In this document: piece after piece, positions 33,579 through 44,784 of the stretch
Layout of the letters: each line of letters opens with the position of its first letter
How positions within the stretch are numbered: the first letter of the stretch is position 1
Assembly: GCA_013076295.1 (NCBI GenBank)
Contig: RQOL01000729.1
Span: 4,836,001 to 4,900,000 of the forward strand
Reading direction: 5' to 3'
DNA from: Sanderia malayensis
Taxonomy: Eukaryota; Cnidaria; Scyphozoa; Semaeostomeae; Pelagiidae
Length of the DNA stretch: 64,000 nt
Position numbers and translations under genes: made by a program
The notes under the pieces: generated by a model
The model's database searches: none
What the model saw: the letters and a program-made list of their open reading frames with translations, nothing else
What the model was told of the DNA's origin: nothing

Positions 33579-34013
33579 ATTCTTACTTTACCATCATGTT
33601 TAAAAGTCCTACCACAGGATTGCAGACGACATTTGAATTTGCCATCTTCTGTTCTTGGGTTACATGTTTGCAACCAATCATTGTATCTCTGCTGTTTTGC
33701 AAAATCAGCCTTACTTGCTTCATTAATTACGAACTCATCAACAATTTTATAGGACATATTTTCCAAAAATGACTGCCTTGTGCTGAATGACTCATTTTTA
33801 AGATCAGGTGGCAATATTGTATCTTCTGCTCTATCAGAAAATGATTTTAGGTTTAACATTTTTAGTGCTGCAGCCAGTATTCTTGCTTTAACTTCCAGGA
33901 AAAAGAATTTTTTACAAGAACTGTACTTCTTTCTAACATCCGTTGATAAATTTCTTCTGTTTATCAAAACCTTATCTGATAACATCGTGCATTTGTCATT
34001 TGACATTTGGTCA
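33579..34013 (-). pseudogene. DUF6589 gene, exon 5 start (before the transposon)
   Basis: After a TTTACAG acceptor the frame reads DQMSNDKCTMLSDKVLINRR, STDVRKKYSSCKKFF and NDWLQTCNPRTEDGKFKC. It ends CGRTFKHDGKVRI at the AT duplication of the 29001 element and resumes at 29000 in the same frame. CRLQSC and C-x-R-T resemble a small zinc-binding pair. The phase with the preceding exon does not fit exactly, so the true acceptor may differ. Confidence 0.75.
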
Positions 34014-34151
34014 CTGTAAAAGTGGTCAAATCCAACCTAAAAGTGAATCATAACCCTTGAATCATAATCACTTCATAAAAATAAATATGCAGCTCGAATC
34101 CTGCAAGTTGAAACAGAAGCAGGAAAAAATTTATAAAATTTAAGCTCTTAC

Positions 34152-34418
34152 TTGAAAAAATTTCATTGCACCATGAAAATCTGCAGCTTCCATATGTATG
34201 CCAAATAGCCTTTGTTCCGGTGTGAATCCATTTTTCAATTGCATCAAACAGTTAACTGCTCTTTCTACACTAAGTTGGTCTGCTACAAAGGCTTGCTCAT
34301 CATAGTATTCTTCAGATCCTCCATCTGCATGTGCAACATATTTTGAGTGTAATTCTTGCAAAACTTTTTGGATGCCATCAGAATCATTTTCATTTTCATA
34401 AATCATGTTGAGAAGAAG
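34152..34418 (-). pseudogene. DUF6589 gene, exon 4
   Basis: Bounded by TTTTGCAG and CAA|GTAAGA. It contains the most diagnostic DUF6589 block: ADQLSVERAVNCLMQLKNG and GIHMEAADFHGAMKFFQ. The Asp in ADQL and the Asp in DFH are candidate metal ligands if DUF6589 is an RNase H-fold transposase. That is an inference from pattern and context, not an established fact that I can cite. Confidence 0.8.
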
Positions 34419-34718
34419 CTGCAAAATGATGAGAAAATATTTGTTTAAAACCAAAAATATATATCAGGTGGACCAAAAAAGTTTAAGCGTTTGAAAAAAT
34501 TCATAAAAATTAATTTAATGCCAATCTCAAAAATCACAATTAAAGATCAAATTAATCTAACAAATATTTATATTTTCATTTTTTCATTTATGGTCCATGA
34601 TCATGTTTTGGAAAAAAATCTTTCAAAAATACTAAATGCATATACACACAAATAATATACAATGGTGGTTATGAATTTTCATGACTTTTCATGACCCTTC
34701 AAAAATAGATCTACTCAC

Positions 34719-35492
34719 TGTCTTGGTTGGATATGAATTTTCCTTGCTGTACTGGTGCTTGATATGCTTCACAGAAACATCTTCTAAGAATTTCAGACAA
34801 TCTATATGCTTTGTGATTACCCTTCCTATGATTACTCCATAATCTCTCCTCTGCAATTTGTGCTCATTATTGTCAGACAGGCATAAAGCATTGTCCATTT
34901 GTAATATGGATTCGGGCAATGGCCGCTTGTTTGACAGATGATTGGCAGGTACTCTGTTTTCAACTGACATGACAGTCACCCAGTGCAGATCCTTGTTCTG
35001 GTGTTCTTCTGTGACTTCATGTGGCTGGACATAAAGGTCAATGTTGTCAAACACAATTTTACGTCCATGGTCTACCAAGTTATCATGCTCAAGCAAAGTT
35101 GTTGAGATGCTGAGTTTTGCTTCACTTTTATTTAAATTTACTTCCTTGGTAGCTTGTTTTGCTTTGATGCTACCGAGTTTCTTGTTCATTCTTATAACCG
35201 TTTCATCTTCTTCAAAATCATCATTTTCATATCCAAAATTCACTAATTTTCTGCAGACCTCTCTCATATTGCTTACATTGACAGTGCTGTGAACTTGTTG
35301 ATTTTGATTTTCTCTTTTTTCAGCTTCATTTGACCCTTGCTTTTTTATCATAATTTCTGTCAAAGCTTTTGAATTTTCATTTACAACATCAAGAATATCA
35401 CCATCATGCCTGTGTCCGAACTCGTCAAATTTTTTATACATGTATGTGTGTGATGTTGTCAACCTCAGTGCTCTTAGTCTTAACAGAGTAGC
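34719..35492 (-). pseudogene. DUF6589 gene, exon 3
   Basis: Runs from a TTATTTCAG acceptor to a donor ACA|GTGAGT. It reads SHTYMYKKFDEFGHRHD, a long charged linker, then KIVFDNIDLYVQPHE and LHWVTVMSVENRVP. The Asp in FDNID, followed by H-W, is the first strongly conserved block of the DUF6589 core and another candidate catalytic residue. No stops within the exon. Confidence 0.8.
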
Positions 35493-35894
35493 CTGAAATA
35501 AGAAATTTATATTTGAATCAGGTCAGGATATAAATAAATACACATTTCATGTATATATATATATAAATGCTTTAGACAGCAAACAAATTAAAGTCTTAAA
35601 CCACATTTTCACACTAAAAGTTGAAGATTAGGAAATTTTTATATTCAAATTTGTCACATTTTCCAATTTTCAATTCCTTTCCTGATACACAGGTGTTTTT
35701 GATAAAATTTAACTTCACATTGTAAAAGCAGGTAGCCGCAAACCATGCATGCTTTGCTTCTAAGAACAAATACTAAAAAGCAATCTGTAGCAGGGAGTAC
35801 AAAATACAAAACTTTCTTACAGATGCAATACCATAACACTCCCACTCTACTAAATGACCTGGTAAAACTATGTTGAATGAAAGTTCCTCCTTAC

Positions 35895-36548
35895 CATTAG
35901 TCCTGAATGTTGTAAGATTGTTGTAATAATAAGCTGAATAGCTGTCATCATTGAGCATCTGTTTTTTAAAAGAACTGCAGCAGCCATGCAAGTAGCTGGT
36001 AGCCAGAAGATATCATTTTTACGGGCTGTGTTTGCTCTTAAAGCTGCTGATTTTAAAATTTTCCTGAGAACTGGTGCTTTACTCTCAAGCTCATTGTCCA
36101 GCACCTCAAATGAAAAATTGACTATATCAGCTTTTGACACTTTCCTGAGACAACTTGGTTCTTTTGCAGAACACATGCTGCTGCACTCTTTCTCTATTTC
36201 TCTTGAAACCAACTGGAGGACATTTTTCCTAATTTCTGAATGTTTCCATGCAGCAGTTGCAATCTGTTTATATGTGCCACGTACCAGCATTTTCCCTAAA
36301 CCAGCCAGGTCTTCTGGTAATTTTCTTTGTCTTGTCACAGTAGACCAACAAATTTTAATAAACACTGTTGTCTTGCCACTTACTATTTGACCTGACTTTG
36401 GGGTTATACCCAATAATTTCATTCTGTAAGGACCAGGTTGTTTTTCTGAGCAGTCTTCGAACTTGTCGTTATTTTCGTCAAAGTCCATTGGTTCATCTTC
36501 AGAACCTGACTCTTTTCGTTGTTTTGAGATTTTACTCAATGGCGTTGA
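35895..36548 (-). pseudogene. DUF6589 gene, exon 2
   Basis: Reads an acidic start (SGSEDEPMDFDENNDKFED), then LGKMLVRGTYKQIATAAW, CSAKEPSCLRKVSKAD and FWLPATCMAAAVLLKNR, ending ATG|GTAAGG. GTYKQIATAAWKH is a hallmark of this protein family upstream of the DUF6589 core. It joins exon 1 across a hAT insertion, with a one-base frame offset. Confidence 0.75.
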
Positions 36549-36556
36549 GTGGCTAG

Positions 36557-37932
36557 CAGTGAACTCTATATAAGAACTCTGGAACGATAACTCTATTTAG
36601 CTCGAGTGTGTCACAAAATGGCTGCCGCTGTACGTACAGCCGAAAAAACAAATCATCGTATTTCTCATCAGTTATATCATTATTAGCTGCCAAAATGTAC
36701 AGGATCATTTAATATACTTATTTACTTTTTAGAAATAAAAAAAAATTCAGCGCTACACGTTTTTAATGTATTTTACGGGCAATTTTCTATTTTAGAAATT
36801 CTCTAAAAAACAAGGTTTTCATAAATTTTTCAAGAATGGGCAAACTCAGAAGCTAGCCAATTAAGTATAACCTGCAAATAACAATTCTACAACTTTTGAA
36901 ATTCCATGTAGCTATGTATCTCATAAAATAAACGTGTAAGATGACTTCAAATAATTTTGGACGATGAGCTTAGGCCAAAAATCGCCACTGCAAAAAGTCT
37001 TGTAGCGTTGACATTTCTCCACAAAGTTGTAAGTCATATATGTAAAACTTTCGATAACATATTTCTCCAAATGATAACTTCAAATTTCTTGGGTGAAACT
37101 CCACAATTCCCTAGCAGAAAATAACAAATTTGCTTGTTGATGGTGGTGTACGTGTACAGAGCCAACCTGACAACACTTCTTGTTGTACGTTTGCTGCACG
37201 TACAGCCTCCATCCCACTCACCTAAGTGTATAAAGCGGGAAATTCAACTTGCCGAAAATGGGGAGTAAACAAAATGTATATCTATGTACATCTATTATTT
37301 ATTACTATTAATATGATCAGGTAATTGTTAAAAAGCCTACACAGATAAAAGTGTGGTAAATTCCTCGCAAGTGAAATAACAACAACGTGAAATTCTTCGT
37401 GAAATACCACACTTTTAATGAAATTTTACAGTCATAGAAATGCTGTTATTTTATTGTGAAATATCCCGGTAAAATGCTACATTTAACGGGGAGTTTCTCG
37501 GGAGTGTGGTATTGCACCCTTGATAAAATACCACGCGTCATTATTGCTGCTGTGTACGATTATACGCTGCATTTTACGAGTCATTTCCTGTGGTATTTCT
37601 CAGCGTTTTACTTAGGCCGAAGCGAAGTTGCCGCCACTGCAAAATAGCCTTTTTACAAGGATCTCCTTCCTTAACATTATTATTTCTAAATCGGAAACGA
37701 TAAAATAAATCTTACCATCACATGATTCCTTTATTTTGTTGAGGTAAAAATATCGACTTTGATGAAAATGAAATAAATCCGTAAAGAAATAGCTGCAGCA
37801 CAATAGGTCTCCATTATAATTTCCAGTTTTTATACGTACAATGCGCGCGCATCAAATTCAAAAAGTGACACACTCACGAGCAGCCGAGAACAATAGAGTT
37901 ATCGTTCCAGAGTTCTTATATAGAGTTCACTG
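36557..37932. mobile_element. hAT-type non-autonomous element in DUF6589 exon
   Basis: The terminal repeats CAGTGAACTCTATATAAG and its complement extend about 40 bp with full match, and a looser match continues through the GTGTGTCAC block. GTGGCTAG occurs on both sides (36549-36556, 37933-37940), an 8-bp duplication. The termini start CAGTG. Length is 1376 bp and there is no coding region; the interior contains only short palindromes. Confidence 0.9.
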
Positions 37933-37940
37933 GTGGCTAG

Positions 37941-38356
37941 GAATTTCCCCAAACAACAAGCTCAAATTTGAACGTTTTTTTTCTCTCTTTGGACATTTCC
38001 TCTTCAGTTTGACTGCATGTGCTCGTGACTTGTTTCATTCTTAATTCATTGCCGGACTTGAATTCATTTTTCAGTGTTACTGTAAAACCTTTTTTAGCTG
38101 AAACCTTCTGATAATTGGCCAAAAGTTCGTCATTTATCGCACTGATAATTTCTCTCGTCCTCTTTCGCTTTTTTAAGATTTCATTGCAGTTCCTGCACAC
38201 ATATCTCGAAATAGGCTCAGTGAGGATAAAATTCAACTCACTCAGTTCATCTTTAGGGCAAAACGCTGCAGTTCCTTGTACCAGATTTCTGTCGTGTTTC
38301 GTAAGCAATTTCCTATCGCAGAGAGCACATCTTTCAATGTGAACATCGTCCTCCAT
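37941..38356 (-). pseudogene. DUF6589 gene, exon 1 (N-terminal zinc-binding region)
   Basis: Starts at ATG 38356 (MEDDVHIERC). CALCDRKLL and YVCRNCNEIL give two C-x2-C pairs about 50 residues apart, probably one zinc-binding module, followed by a basic KKRKRTRE segment. The gene ends at the hAT insertion, where the frame meets a stop. Exon 2 continues in a frame one base away, so there is also a small indel. It sits 110 bp inside the right terminal repeat of the RecQ/DUF6589 element. Confidence 0.75.
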
Positions 38357-38518
38357 TTTGAAAAAAAATGAACTCAAATTGGTACAGCGCTGTGATACAA
38401 AGAGAGAATTATTGCACAACAAGGGTTGTCGCTGCGCAGAAGGAAAAAGTGTCCGATGCAAGAAAATCAACGACAATGCGCAGACTTTAATTCTTTTCTT
38501 AAAGTCTGCACGCAGGCT

Positions 38519-38745
38519 AAAAAGTTTACAACATTAAAACAATTTTTTGGGATAAAGATTAAGGTTAACAAAAACAAAGTGAAGAACTAATTAATAAAAG
38601 ACAAAAATAAAGAAAAAGGAAAAGGAAAAAAGAAAAAAATGGCAACAACCAATATTAAACCTACTATGCTCATAAATTGAGAATTGTCAGTTTTCCCGTT
38701 GTATTTATTCGTTACATTATTTTCAAGATGACAAAATTAGTCCTG
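38519..38745 (-). mobile_element. LINE 3' tail inserted in gag (second part)
   Basis: Non-coding, with an A-rich AAAGGAAAAGG run (38600-38640). It continues the fragment at 22735-22907. Its outer junction with gag is at a run of A. Together the parts form roughly 400 bp of LINE-like 3' UTR. Confidence 0.4.
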
Positions 38746-39456
38746 AATCCATTTTTTTAAGGCTTTGACAAAATTGTATTATGTTATTTCTTTGATCATC
38801 CGCTATCTCAGCGCAGTTTTCGGGCAGCTTATTTCGGTTTAACATTGCATGAGAAATGTAGTTTGGGTCCAGTTGAAATTGTGCAACAACCCGTTTTGCA
38901 AGATTTTCTAGAATCTTCTCACCGAAACTTTCAATAGAAGGCATTTCCTCCTCTACCTGAGCTAAAATATTTTCAGCAACATAATTGCTGTTCTACTCCC
39001 CTTTTTGAGGCAGTGCCATGGCTTGAAGATTTTTGTGGAAACATATCTGACACGTTGTCAGTTGTTGCCTGCGTGACAGCCACAAAGGAAGCATCCTTCG
39101 GTACAGTGCTGTCATTGTAGTGGCCATTTTCCCTAACAAGGGGACCACTTGATTCAGCGTACACGATATAGAATCCGAGGGGTTTATTTCAGGGGGTGTG
39201 GCCTTTTCGTGCCTGGTTGTGCCCCTCCAGTTGCCGCATTATTGGCATTTTGTTGTGGGCCTAAAATATTACCCAAGTATTGTGCAACAGTTTGTGGGTT
39301 TAATGCCTGCAACACTTCTTTTACTATAGAATTTTTAAGGGCAAGAAGTTCTATTCGGTGAGTCGAACTGTTTTCAGGGTCGTCCTCCTGAAGGCCGACT
39401 CCTTCCCCTTGTTGGTTTGAACCACGAGCGGCGTTATCGCTCGTGTCTTCAGCCAT
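38746..39456 (-). pseudogene. DIRS gag, N-terminal part
   Basis: Starts MAEDTSDNAARGSNQQGEG. It includes NPQTVAQYLGNILGPQQN, and after frame changes SIESFGEKILENLAKRVVAQ and QRNNIIQFCQSLKK. The remainder of gag is at 22395-22734. Position directly inside the right terminal repeat (39650) and upstream of RT supports gag. At least two frame changes are needed (about 39180 and 38960). Confidence 0.65.
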
Positions 39457-39649
39457 AACTGCAAATGGTTATAATATGCGGTTGACACGTTGATCTGAGT
39501 GACAATAAATGAAAGATTATTAATTTTACTTAGCTGGATCGGTCGATGCCGATTGATTTTCTTAGATTTTTTCCACCACGTAAAATTTTGTTCCGAAGGA
39601 TGCCTGGGTGATGAAGGTCAGAGGATGATTCTGGGGGTCTGGGGTCTAT

Positions 39650-39687
39650 CTCATGGGGATCCGTAGTCAGGGACTGGGAACGAGTGG
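39650..39687. repeat. DIRS right terminal repeat
   Basis: CTCATGGGGATCCGTAGTCAGGGACTGGGAACGAGTGGG is the inverted counterpart of 19319-19352 at the opposite end. Confidence 0.75.
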
Positions 39688-39719
39688 GAAATAATTGAAA
39701 GTGATGAGGGAGAGCCACT

Positions 39720-39911
39720 TTGCAAAAGGAAAAAACAAAGAAACATCCTTCAGCACTGCCAAAAGAGATTGAAAGCAATATGAAATATAAAGAACTTTGT
39801 AATGAAGTGCGTCTGCAAAAGCATTCAAGCGTTTGTGAATGGGAAAGCAATTTTTGGTCCAAAAAAGACAGATCATCTGATAGCGATTTTTCTTTCAAGT
39901 TTTTAACGTAG
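39720..39911 (+). other. Coding-like remnant outside the DIRS end
   Basis: A 63-residue frame, MQKEKTKKHPSALPKEIES, then KYKELCNEVRLQKHSSVCEW. It is charged and helical without a known domain. It may be part of whatever gene the DIRS element entered. A matching part on the left flank (19000-19050) could not be identified. Confidence 0.25.
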
Positions 39912-40569
39912 CCTATTGTATACTGTGTGGCAAAACTGCTCTGCATTTAAAGGGCTTATGCAGCCAAAATTGGCATATCATTTTTTTTGCTGAAATGGAG
40001 AGAATTTAACGTGCTTAGAAGCATCCCGCAAATAGAATTTGAATATATTTTGTAGTTTCTGAGTTATTCATTGCCAAAGTAAGCAATTTACCTGCTTGAA
40101 ATTCAGGTTGCTCTTCTTGCAATCATATTTCGAACTTACACTAAAGGAAGCAGGAAATGTGATAATCAATAAATGTAAACTGGGCAAAATGTTAATTAAA
40201 TATTACAAGTTCACAAAAATTTTTATGCGGAGAGGTTGAGACGTGAAATTATGAGGCAAGCAAACCTTAATCCGAGTAAAGTCAGCCATGTTATGGTGTG
40301 TTATGTTATATTATGGTAATTTTCATATACGATATTTTTCATTTTCTTTCATATACGATAGTTGCTTTGTTCAGTACTTAAGTAAGCGAGCAAGTCAAAC
40401 AAAATTTTATGTCTTGGCTAGAATGTGCTAGGGAGAGTGATTATAAATTTTGTTAAACCATAGCAATCATGATTGCAAGAGCTACAAAATCTACCACCCA
40501 GTGGACAGCCACAAACTAAGTGTCGGGACAAAAAAGATCAGTTTTTTGTTCTGGTCCGTATAATCTCTT

Positions 40570-40770
40570 CATTCAATCATATCTTGAATTTCTTGATTAA
40601 TGTGCAAGTAGTATCCTATGTATGCATCATCATCGGTAGCATTTGGCCTTAATGCCAACAGATGATTTTCTTGCTCAACTGACAATTGTAGATCTATTTC
40701 TGGAACGACAACTCCACCTTCATCGTCTTCACCAGGTGCACGAGGCCCATCATAGTAGGGTCAATTTTGG
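40570..40770 (-). pseudogene. Integrase C-terminal fragment
   Basis: Reads GPRAPGEDDEGGVVVPEIDL and NATDDDAYIGYYLHINQEI. This parallels the C-terminus of the integrase ending at 49533 (GPSPFEDSENNVVVEPVNIQ). The catalytic middle of the protein is absent between this piece and 42490. Confidence 0.6.
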
Positions 40771-41300
40771 CACTCTTGTGTACATTTTGAGGGAGACTAG
40801 GTCTGAAGGTGTTTTCTGGTAGAATCAAACATGCTGATTAAAACTAGCTGGGGTATATTTTGATTTTTGGTGGGGAATGGCTAAAAAAAGGGGAAATCCA
40901 TAATGGCGGCAAAAGTCAATTTTCGTCGTATTTAGCCAAGAAAACCTGTTTAAAATTGGGTCTTATACCGATTTAGATAGATTAACCATGCTAAATTTTA
41001 ATTATGAATGTCCAGTGAACCTATAAATAATAGTAGGAAATAAAGATGGCGGACATTAAAGATGGCGGACAAAAAGCAATAAAAAATCAAAAAATACAAG
41101 TGATGGTAATACGAATCTATGCGTCAGATTAGAAAACAAGTCCACACAAGTGAACAATTTGTGACCTCATCAGTGTGCCTATTTCATGATGGAATATCTC
41201 TTCTGATCTAAATACTACTGACAATCATCCCATATATAAAAAGCTAACTGAACATAAAAAAGTGGGCTGTAATAGAAGCAAACATTGAGGGAGTTATTAA

Positions 41301-42222
41301 TCAAATAAGTTCTTCTTCAAAATCACTTTCATCGGATTGGCTAAGGATTTCGTCACTGTCTTCATCTTGCAAAGAACTTGCATATTCGTCATCTGCTGAT
41401 CCTTCTTCTTCATCCGAATCTGTGAAAATGTCCATGATATTTTCAGGGATGCTAGCAGTTGTTGATGTTGTGGGTTCCAAGTATCCTTGATCATTTCTTA
41501 CCCAGCCGTGCTCAAATGGTGATGCGGGGGCAGAAGCGTTTGCATATGATCTGAAGATGAGTGCTTGGTAGTTTGCATGTCTTATATGCAAATACAGCGA
41601 ATCTTGATCCGGTGTCAGTCTTGCTGTGTCCTTCTTCTTCATCGAATTCCATTTTTTGGCTCTAGCGAAGTAGATTTTTGCTTCTTCCTTCTCTTTGTAG
41701 ACATAACGAAGAATGAATTTTACCACACCTTTTGAAAGCTCATTGTCGCAAGTTAATGAGCTTCCTAATTCCTGGAGCCTCTGAATATCTGTCCCTGCTT
41801 TTGCAGCGCTATTGATAATGGCCTTTTTACCATGACCGAAAAAGCCACTTACGGAATCACAGCCAGAAAGGGCATGCAACTGTATCAAATATTGGGCAAC
41901 ATTCTCCTCAACCATTTTGGAGCAGTTGCAGAGCTTTCCTCTTTTCTAGAGGAACATTGGTGCCGAAATTACATGTGCAGCTTACATAGCTGCACATGTT
42001 ACACAATTACATAGCAGCAATTACCAGAACATCAGTGTCCTCAGCATCGATAACGATAGGATTTGCTGGATCGATTCGGCTGAGCCAAGATGCGTAAAAA
42101 AACATCTTTGTATCGGCTTCGTGTTGATGGCAGTCCAGATGCGGAAGGTGTTGTGAATTTTCAAGGTTTATGCAGTGAATACCGTTCTTATAAAAAAACT
42201 TCGTCGGGGATTCTTTTGACAA
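41301..42222 (-). pseudogene. XPG/FEN1-like nuclease fragment
   Basis: The first part (42222-42007) reads HEADTKMFFYASWL and VIDAEDTDVLVIAA. The second (41915-41301) reads LIQLHALSGCDSVSGFFGHG followed by an acidic C-terminal tail (FTDSDEEEGSADDEY). E-A-D-T, D-T-D-V and G-C-D are acidic motifs of the PIN/XPG nuclease fold. A stop and a small palindrome (ACATGTGCAGC...GCTGCACATGT, about 41970-41998) separate the parts. This type of nuclease is common in invertebrate transposon proteins. The N-terminus is missing. Confidence 0.65.
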
Positions 42223-42489
42223 TTTAGTAAACTCGTGCAGAAGATATGTTTGAAGTCATTCGCTGATAGGTGTTATTCATTATTAGCTGTCTGTTATTAT
42301 ACCCCTTCACTTTTGTTTTGAGATCAATTTTTATTAAATATGCTCAATTTGTTTCAATATGTGTTTAAAGTTTTGTCCTGTGTAAACCATATTGGAACGC
42401 ACCCCCCTTTCCTCCCCACCATGTACTAGTCGTTTCTTAACGCTTGGGATTAGCTTAAATGTATAATTCACAAAGTTATTCATACCACA

Positions 42490-43110
42490 GCGAATTTGGA
42501 CTCTCAACGTTATAAACTCTTCTGATCACAGTTGTAGTTCTTCGTAATTGTCTACTCAAAGGGTCCACTTCCATGACCTCATCTCAAATGTGGCGACGTT
42601 GAACATAAATGCCTCTTCTGCTCCAAAACATGAACAATGTCACATAGTTGATTCATGCTCAACTGTGAATACGTTGCTCTTGGACCAACTGTGTCGAAAA
42701 CTGACATTCCAAATTCTTGCCTGCGCCTTCTCAACATTTTTTCTGAAATTCCAAACCTATGCGTGACGACTTTCCACGATCTAAAAATCTCATATTCTCG
42801 CATAATATTAGCTGAACTTAATTGCACTCTGGGGCGACCATACTGACCATTTGCCTCATTATTTCGTCGTCCATTTGCATGAGTTGTTAATTCGTTATCG
42901 ACCTGAACAAAAACGTTGTCTGCTTCATGCAAAAAAATGGAAATATTTCGTAAACACTGATCATCCTTGTAGAGAACTTGCAGGAAATCTAACAGATTTT
43001 CTAGACACATGTGCACCATTCAAGAGCATTTCGGTTGTTCGAAAAGAGACTTCGGCGGGCTTGTTCCATGGTAACAGGAAAAGTTAGAAGAAGTTGTTGA
43101 ATTTCATCCA
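42490..43110 (-). pseudogene. Integrase N-terminal fragment
   Basis: Begins near 43110 (MDEIQQLLL). After frame changes it reads GQYGRPRVQLSSANI, FRSWKVVTHRFGISEKMLRRRR and PLSRQLRRTTTVIRRVYN. It stops at the SPNSLWY point that precedes the first catalytic Asp in the relative at 45131-49533. The GRPR-then-HTH layout is the same. The catalytic core is missing. Confidence 0.65.
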
Positions 43111-43299
43111 TGTTTTCGGCCTACAATTATGCTATGTGAAGCCAGCACATGTGTGACACATGGCGTTTGCATTCACTCAAAATTTAGTCAAATAGTGGAT
43201 CAAATACTTGAGTGAAATATTTTGAGTCAAGTAATTTTTCATTTTGGGACCTCAACCACGACCACTAACCACGTGTGAGAGAAGTTACTGCGCAGCACC

Positions 43300-43490
43300 A
43301 ATTAATTTGAGTCAGAAAATTAGAGTCAAAAATTTTGATTCAAAAAATCAGAGTCAAAAATTTTGAGTCAAAAAATTGAAGTCAAATATTTTGAGTCAAA
43401 AAGTTGAGGCCAAATATTTTGAGTCAAAAAATTAGAGTCAAATATTTTGAGTCAATAAATTGAGGTGAAATATTTTGAGTCAACATTTTG
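43300..43490. repeat. GAGTCAAATATTTTGAGTCAAAAAATT minisatellite
   Basis: About seven degenerate units of 26-28 bp. They lie inside the TTAA element, upstream of the integrase fragment. Confidence 0.85.
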
Positions 43491-44143
43491 CAATTTTGAA
43501 ACATTTTGAAACATTTTTCATTTTGAAAAACTGAAGTTTAACTATTATTATTAATTTTGAGACAAAAAAAAAAGATTTTGACAGTAGATTTAATAAATTG
43601 ACTTTTGTCCGCTATTGGCATTCCATAGCTATTCGACATTTTGAAATAAATGCCAAGTTTCACTTCCAGTCTCATTAGTCTCCTACTGTTTCTCGCGTCT
43701 GTGTTCCTTGTGCAGAGAACAATAACTTGGTTCAATGTGACGTCACAGAAAACCACAATCACGAAAATTTTATTTTTTTCAAAAATTTGTTATAAATCCC
43801 ACTTTTGATCAAAAGCAATGGAAATCAGCTCATAATGTGAGAAAAACATCGGTACTTTTGCCACTGGTGAGAAAATCAAAATCGCTTTGCGCTATCTCAA
43901 GTTATTAAAACAATTGTGATGTGAGGTCGAAATTTCCCATACAAACCCCAAGGGAACTCGATTCTCGTGTCATCACTGTGACGTCACGCATTTCTACAGA
44001 CATGGGTAGGTCTGAGCTTAAATAAAACATACTTATACTCGTCAGAAAACACTCAAACTAGGTTCATAGTGATACTCAGATCTTTTCCTCTCCATTTCAG
44101 CAAAAAAAACAATAGGTCATTTTTGGCTGCATAAGCCCTTTAA

Positions 44144-44691
44144 GTAGCATGCACTTCAAAACATCTGAAGCCGAAAATGATAAGTTGTATGTAACAACTT
44201 CCAAAAGGCGAACTTCGAAAATGATAAACCAAAAACAAGTGCGAGACCAGGTTTTGGCATCAAAAAGTTAAAATCAAATGCCCCAAACAGGCGAAGTTTT
44301 TTTTGAAACACCCATTATAGTGTTCGTTTTTCAAACTGGAATGAGCGAGGAGACGTCCTAATGAGATAATTTGGATCTATGAGGCATTGAAATAAACTAA
44401 CTATTCAAAAATAAGAGAGAAAAAATTTGATTCGATGTTATCAACCGAAATGCTCATCTCATCAAAAATTAAAAATATACAAATCATTCGATAGGTCTCT
44501 CCAGAAGTTGTTTCCAGATAGAGTTGTTTCCAGAAATGCAATTTTCATTTTGATATCTCATTCCTGTTAAAAGTAATCACACTTTGATTGTCAAAACTTG
44601 TCTTAATATGACGTCATCGATCATGTGAAAACAAAACATTTTTCAGAAAGGTATGCGGTGAATTCTGAAAGCTGGTGGTCTAATCTATCGA
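44144..44691. other. Unassigned spacer between two elements
   Basis: About 550 bp with no recognised gene or repeat between the TTAA element and the integrase/HECT element. Confidence 0.5.
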
Positions 44692-44784
44692 TTCCAGTAT
44701 TGCATGCCGTTTGTTGCAAAATTCAAGATGCAAGAAAACGTAATTCAGTTTCCAAAATATTCACTTATTGTTCAAAATCGTTCA

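Larger units (their letters stand above)
22908..38518. mobile_element. RecQ/DUF6589 transposon (15.6 kb with insertions)
   Basis: The ends AGCCTGCGTGCAGACTTTAAG (22909) and its complement (to 38518) are inverted repeats of roughly 55 bp, continuing to GCGCATTGTCGTTGAT with a few differences. The flanks AAAATTTTAC and AAAAGTTTAC suggest a 9-10 bp target duplication with one mismatch. Inside are a RecQ-like helicase (+) and a DUF6589 gene (-), convergent with a gap of about 110 bp. Removing three later insertions leaves about 6.7 kb. Helicase-bearing Academ-type transposons are the closest published idea I know; assignment is tentative. Confidence 0.7.
19051..39687 (-). mobile_element. DIRS-type retroelement, host of nested insertions
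   Basis: The terminal block CGTTCCCAGTCCCTGACT at 19319 reappears inverted at 39650-39685. Between them the minus strand encodes, in order, gag, reverse transcriptase, RNase H and a tyrosine recombinase, which is the DIRS gene order. Gag is interrupted (22735-38745) by about 16 kb of later insertions. Without these the element is roughly 4.6 kb. Frameshifts in several genes make it inactive. No DNA methylase domain was seen, although some DIRS elements carry one. Confidence 0.8.
39951..44139. mobile_element. TTAA-flanked element, long copy
   Basis: The ends AGGGCTTATGCAGCC and GGCTGCATAAGCCCT are perfect inverted repeats next to TTAA on both sides (39947-39950, 44140-44143). The minus strand holds the two ends of an integrase gene (42490-43110 and 40570-40770), separated by an XPG-like nuclease fragment. 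It shares subterminal sequence with the short copy at 11906. The superfamily is not assigned. Confidence 0.75.

Noticed and set aside
22908..38518. RecQ helicase as a host housekeeping gene
   Set aside because: It lies inside transposon terminal repeats, has several in-frame stops and is nested in a dead DIRS element.
43300..43490. CRISPR-like array of regular repeats
   Set aside because: Units are contiguous and degenerate with no spacers, and the DNA is eukaryotic.
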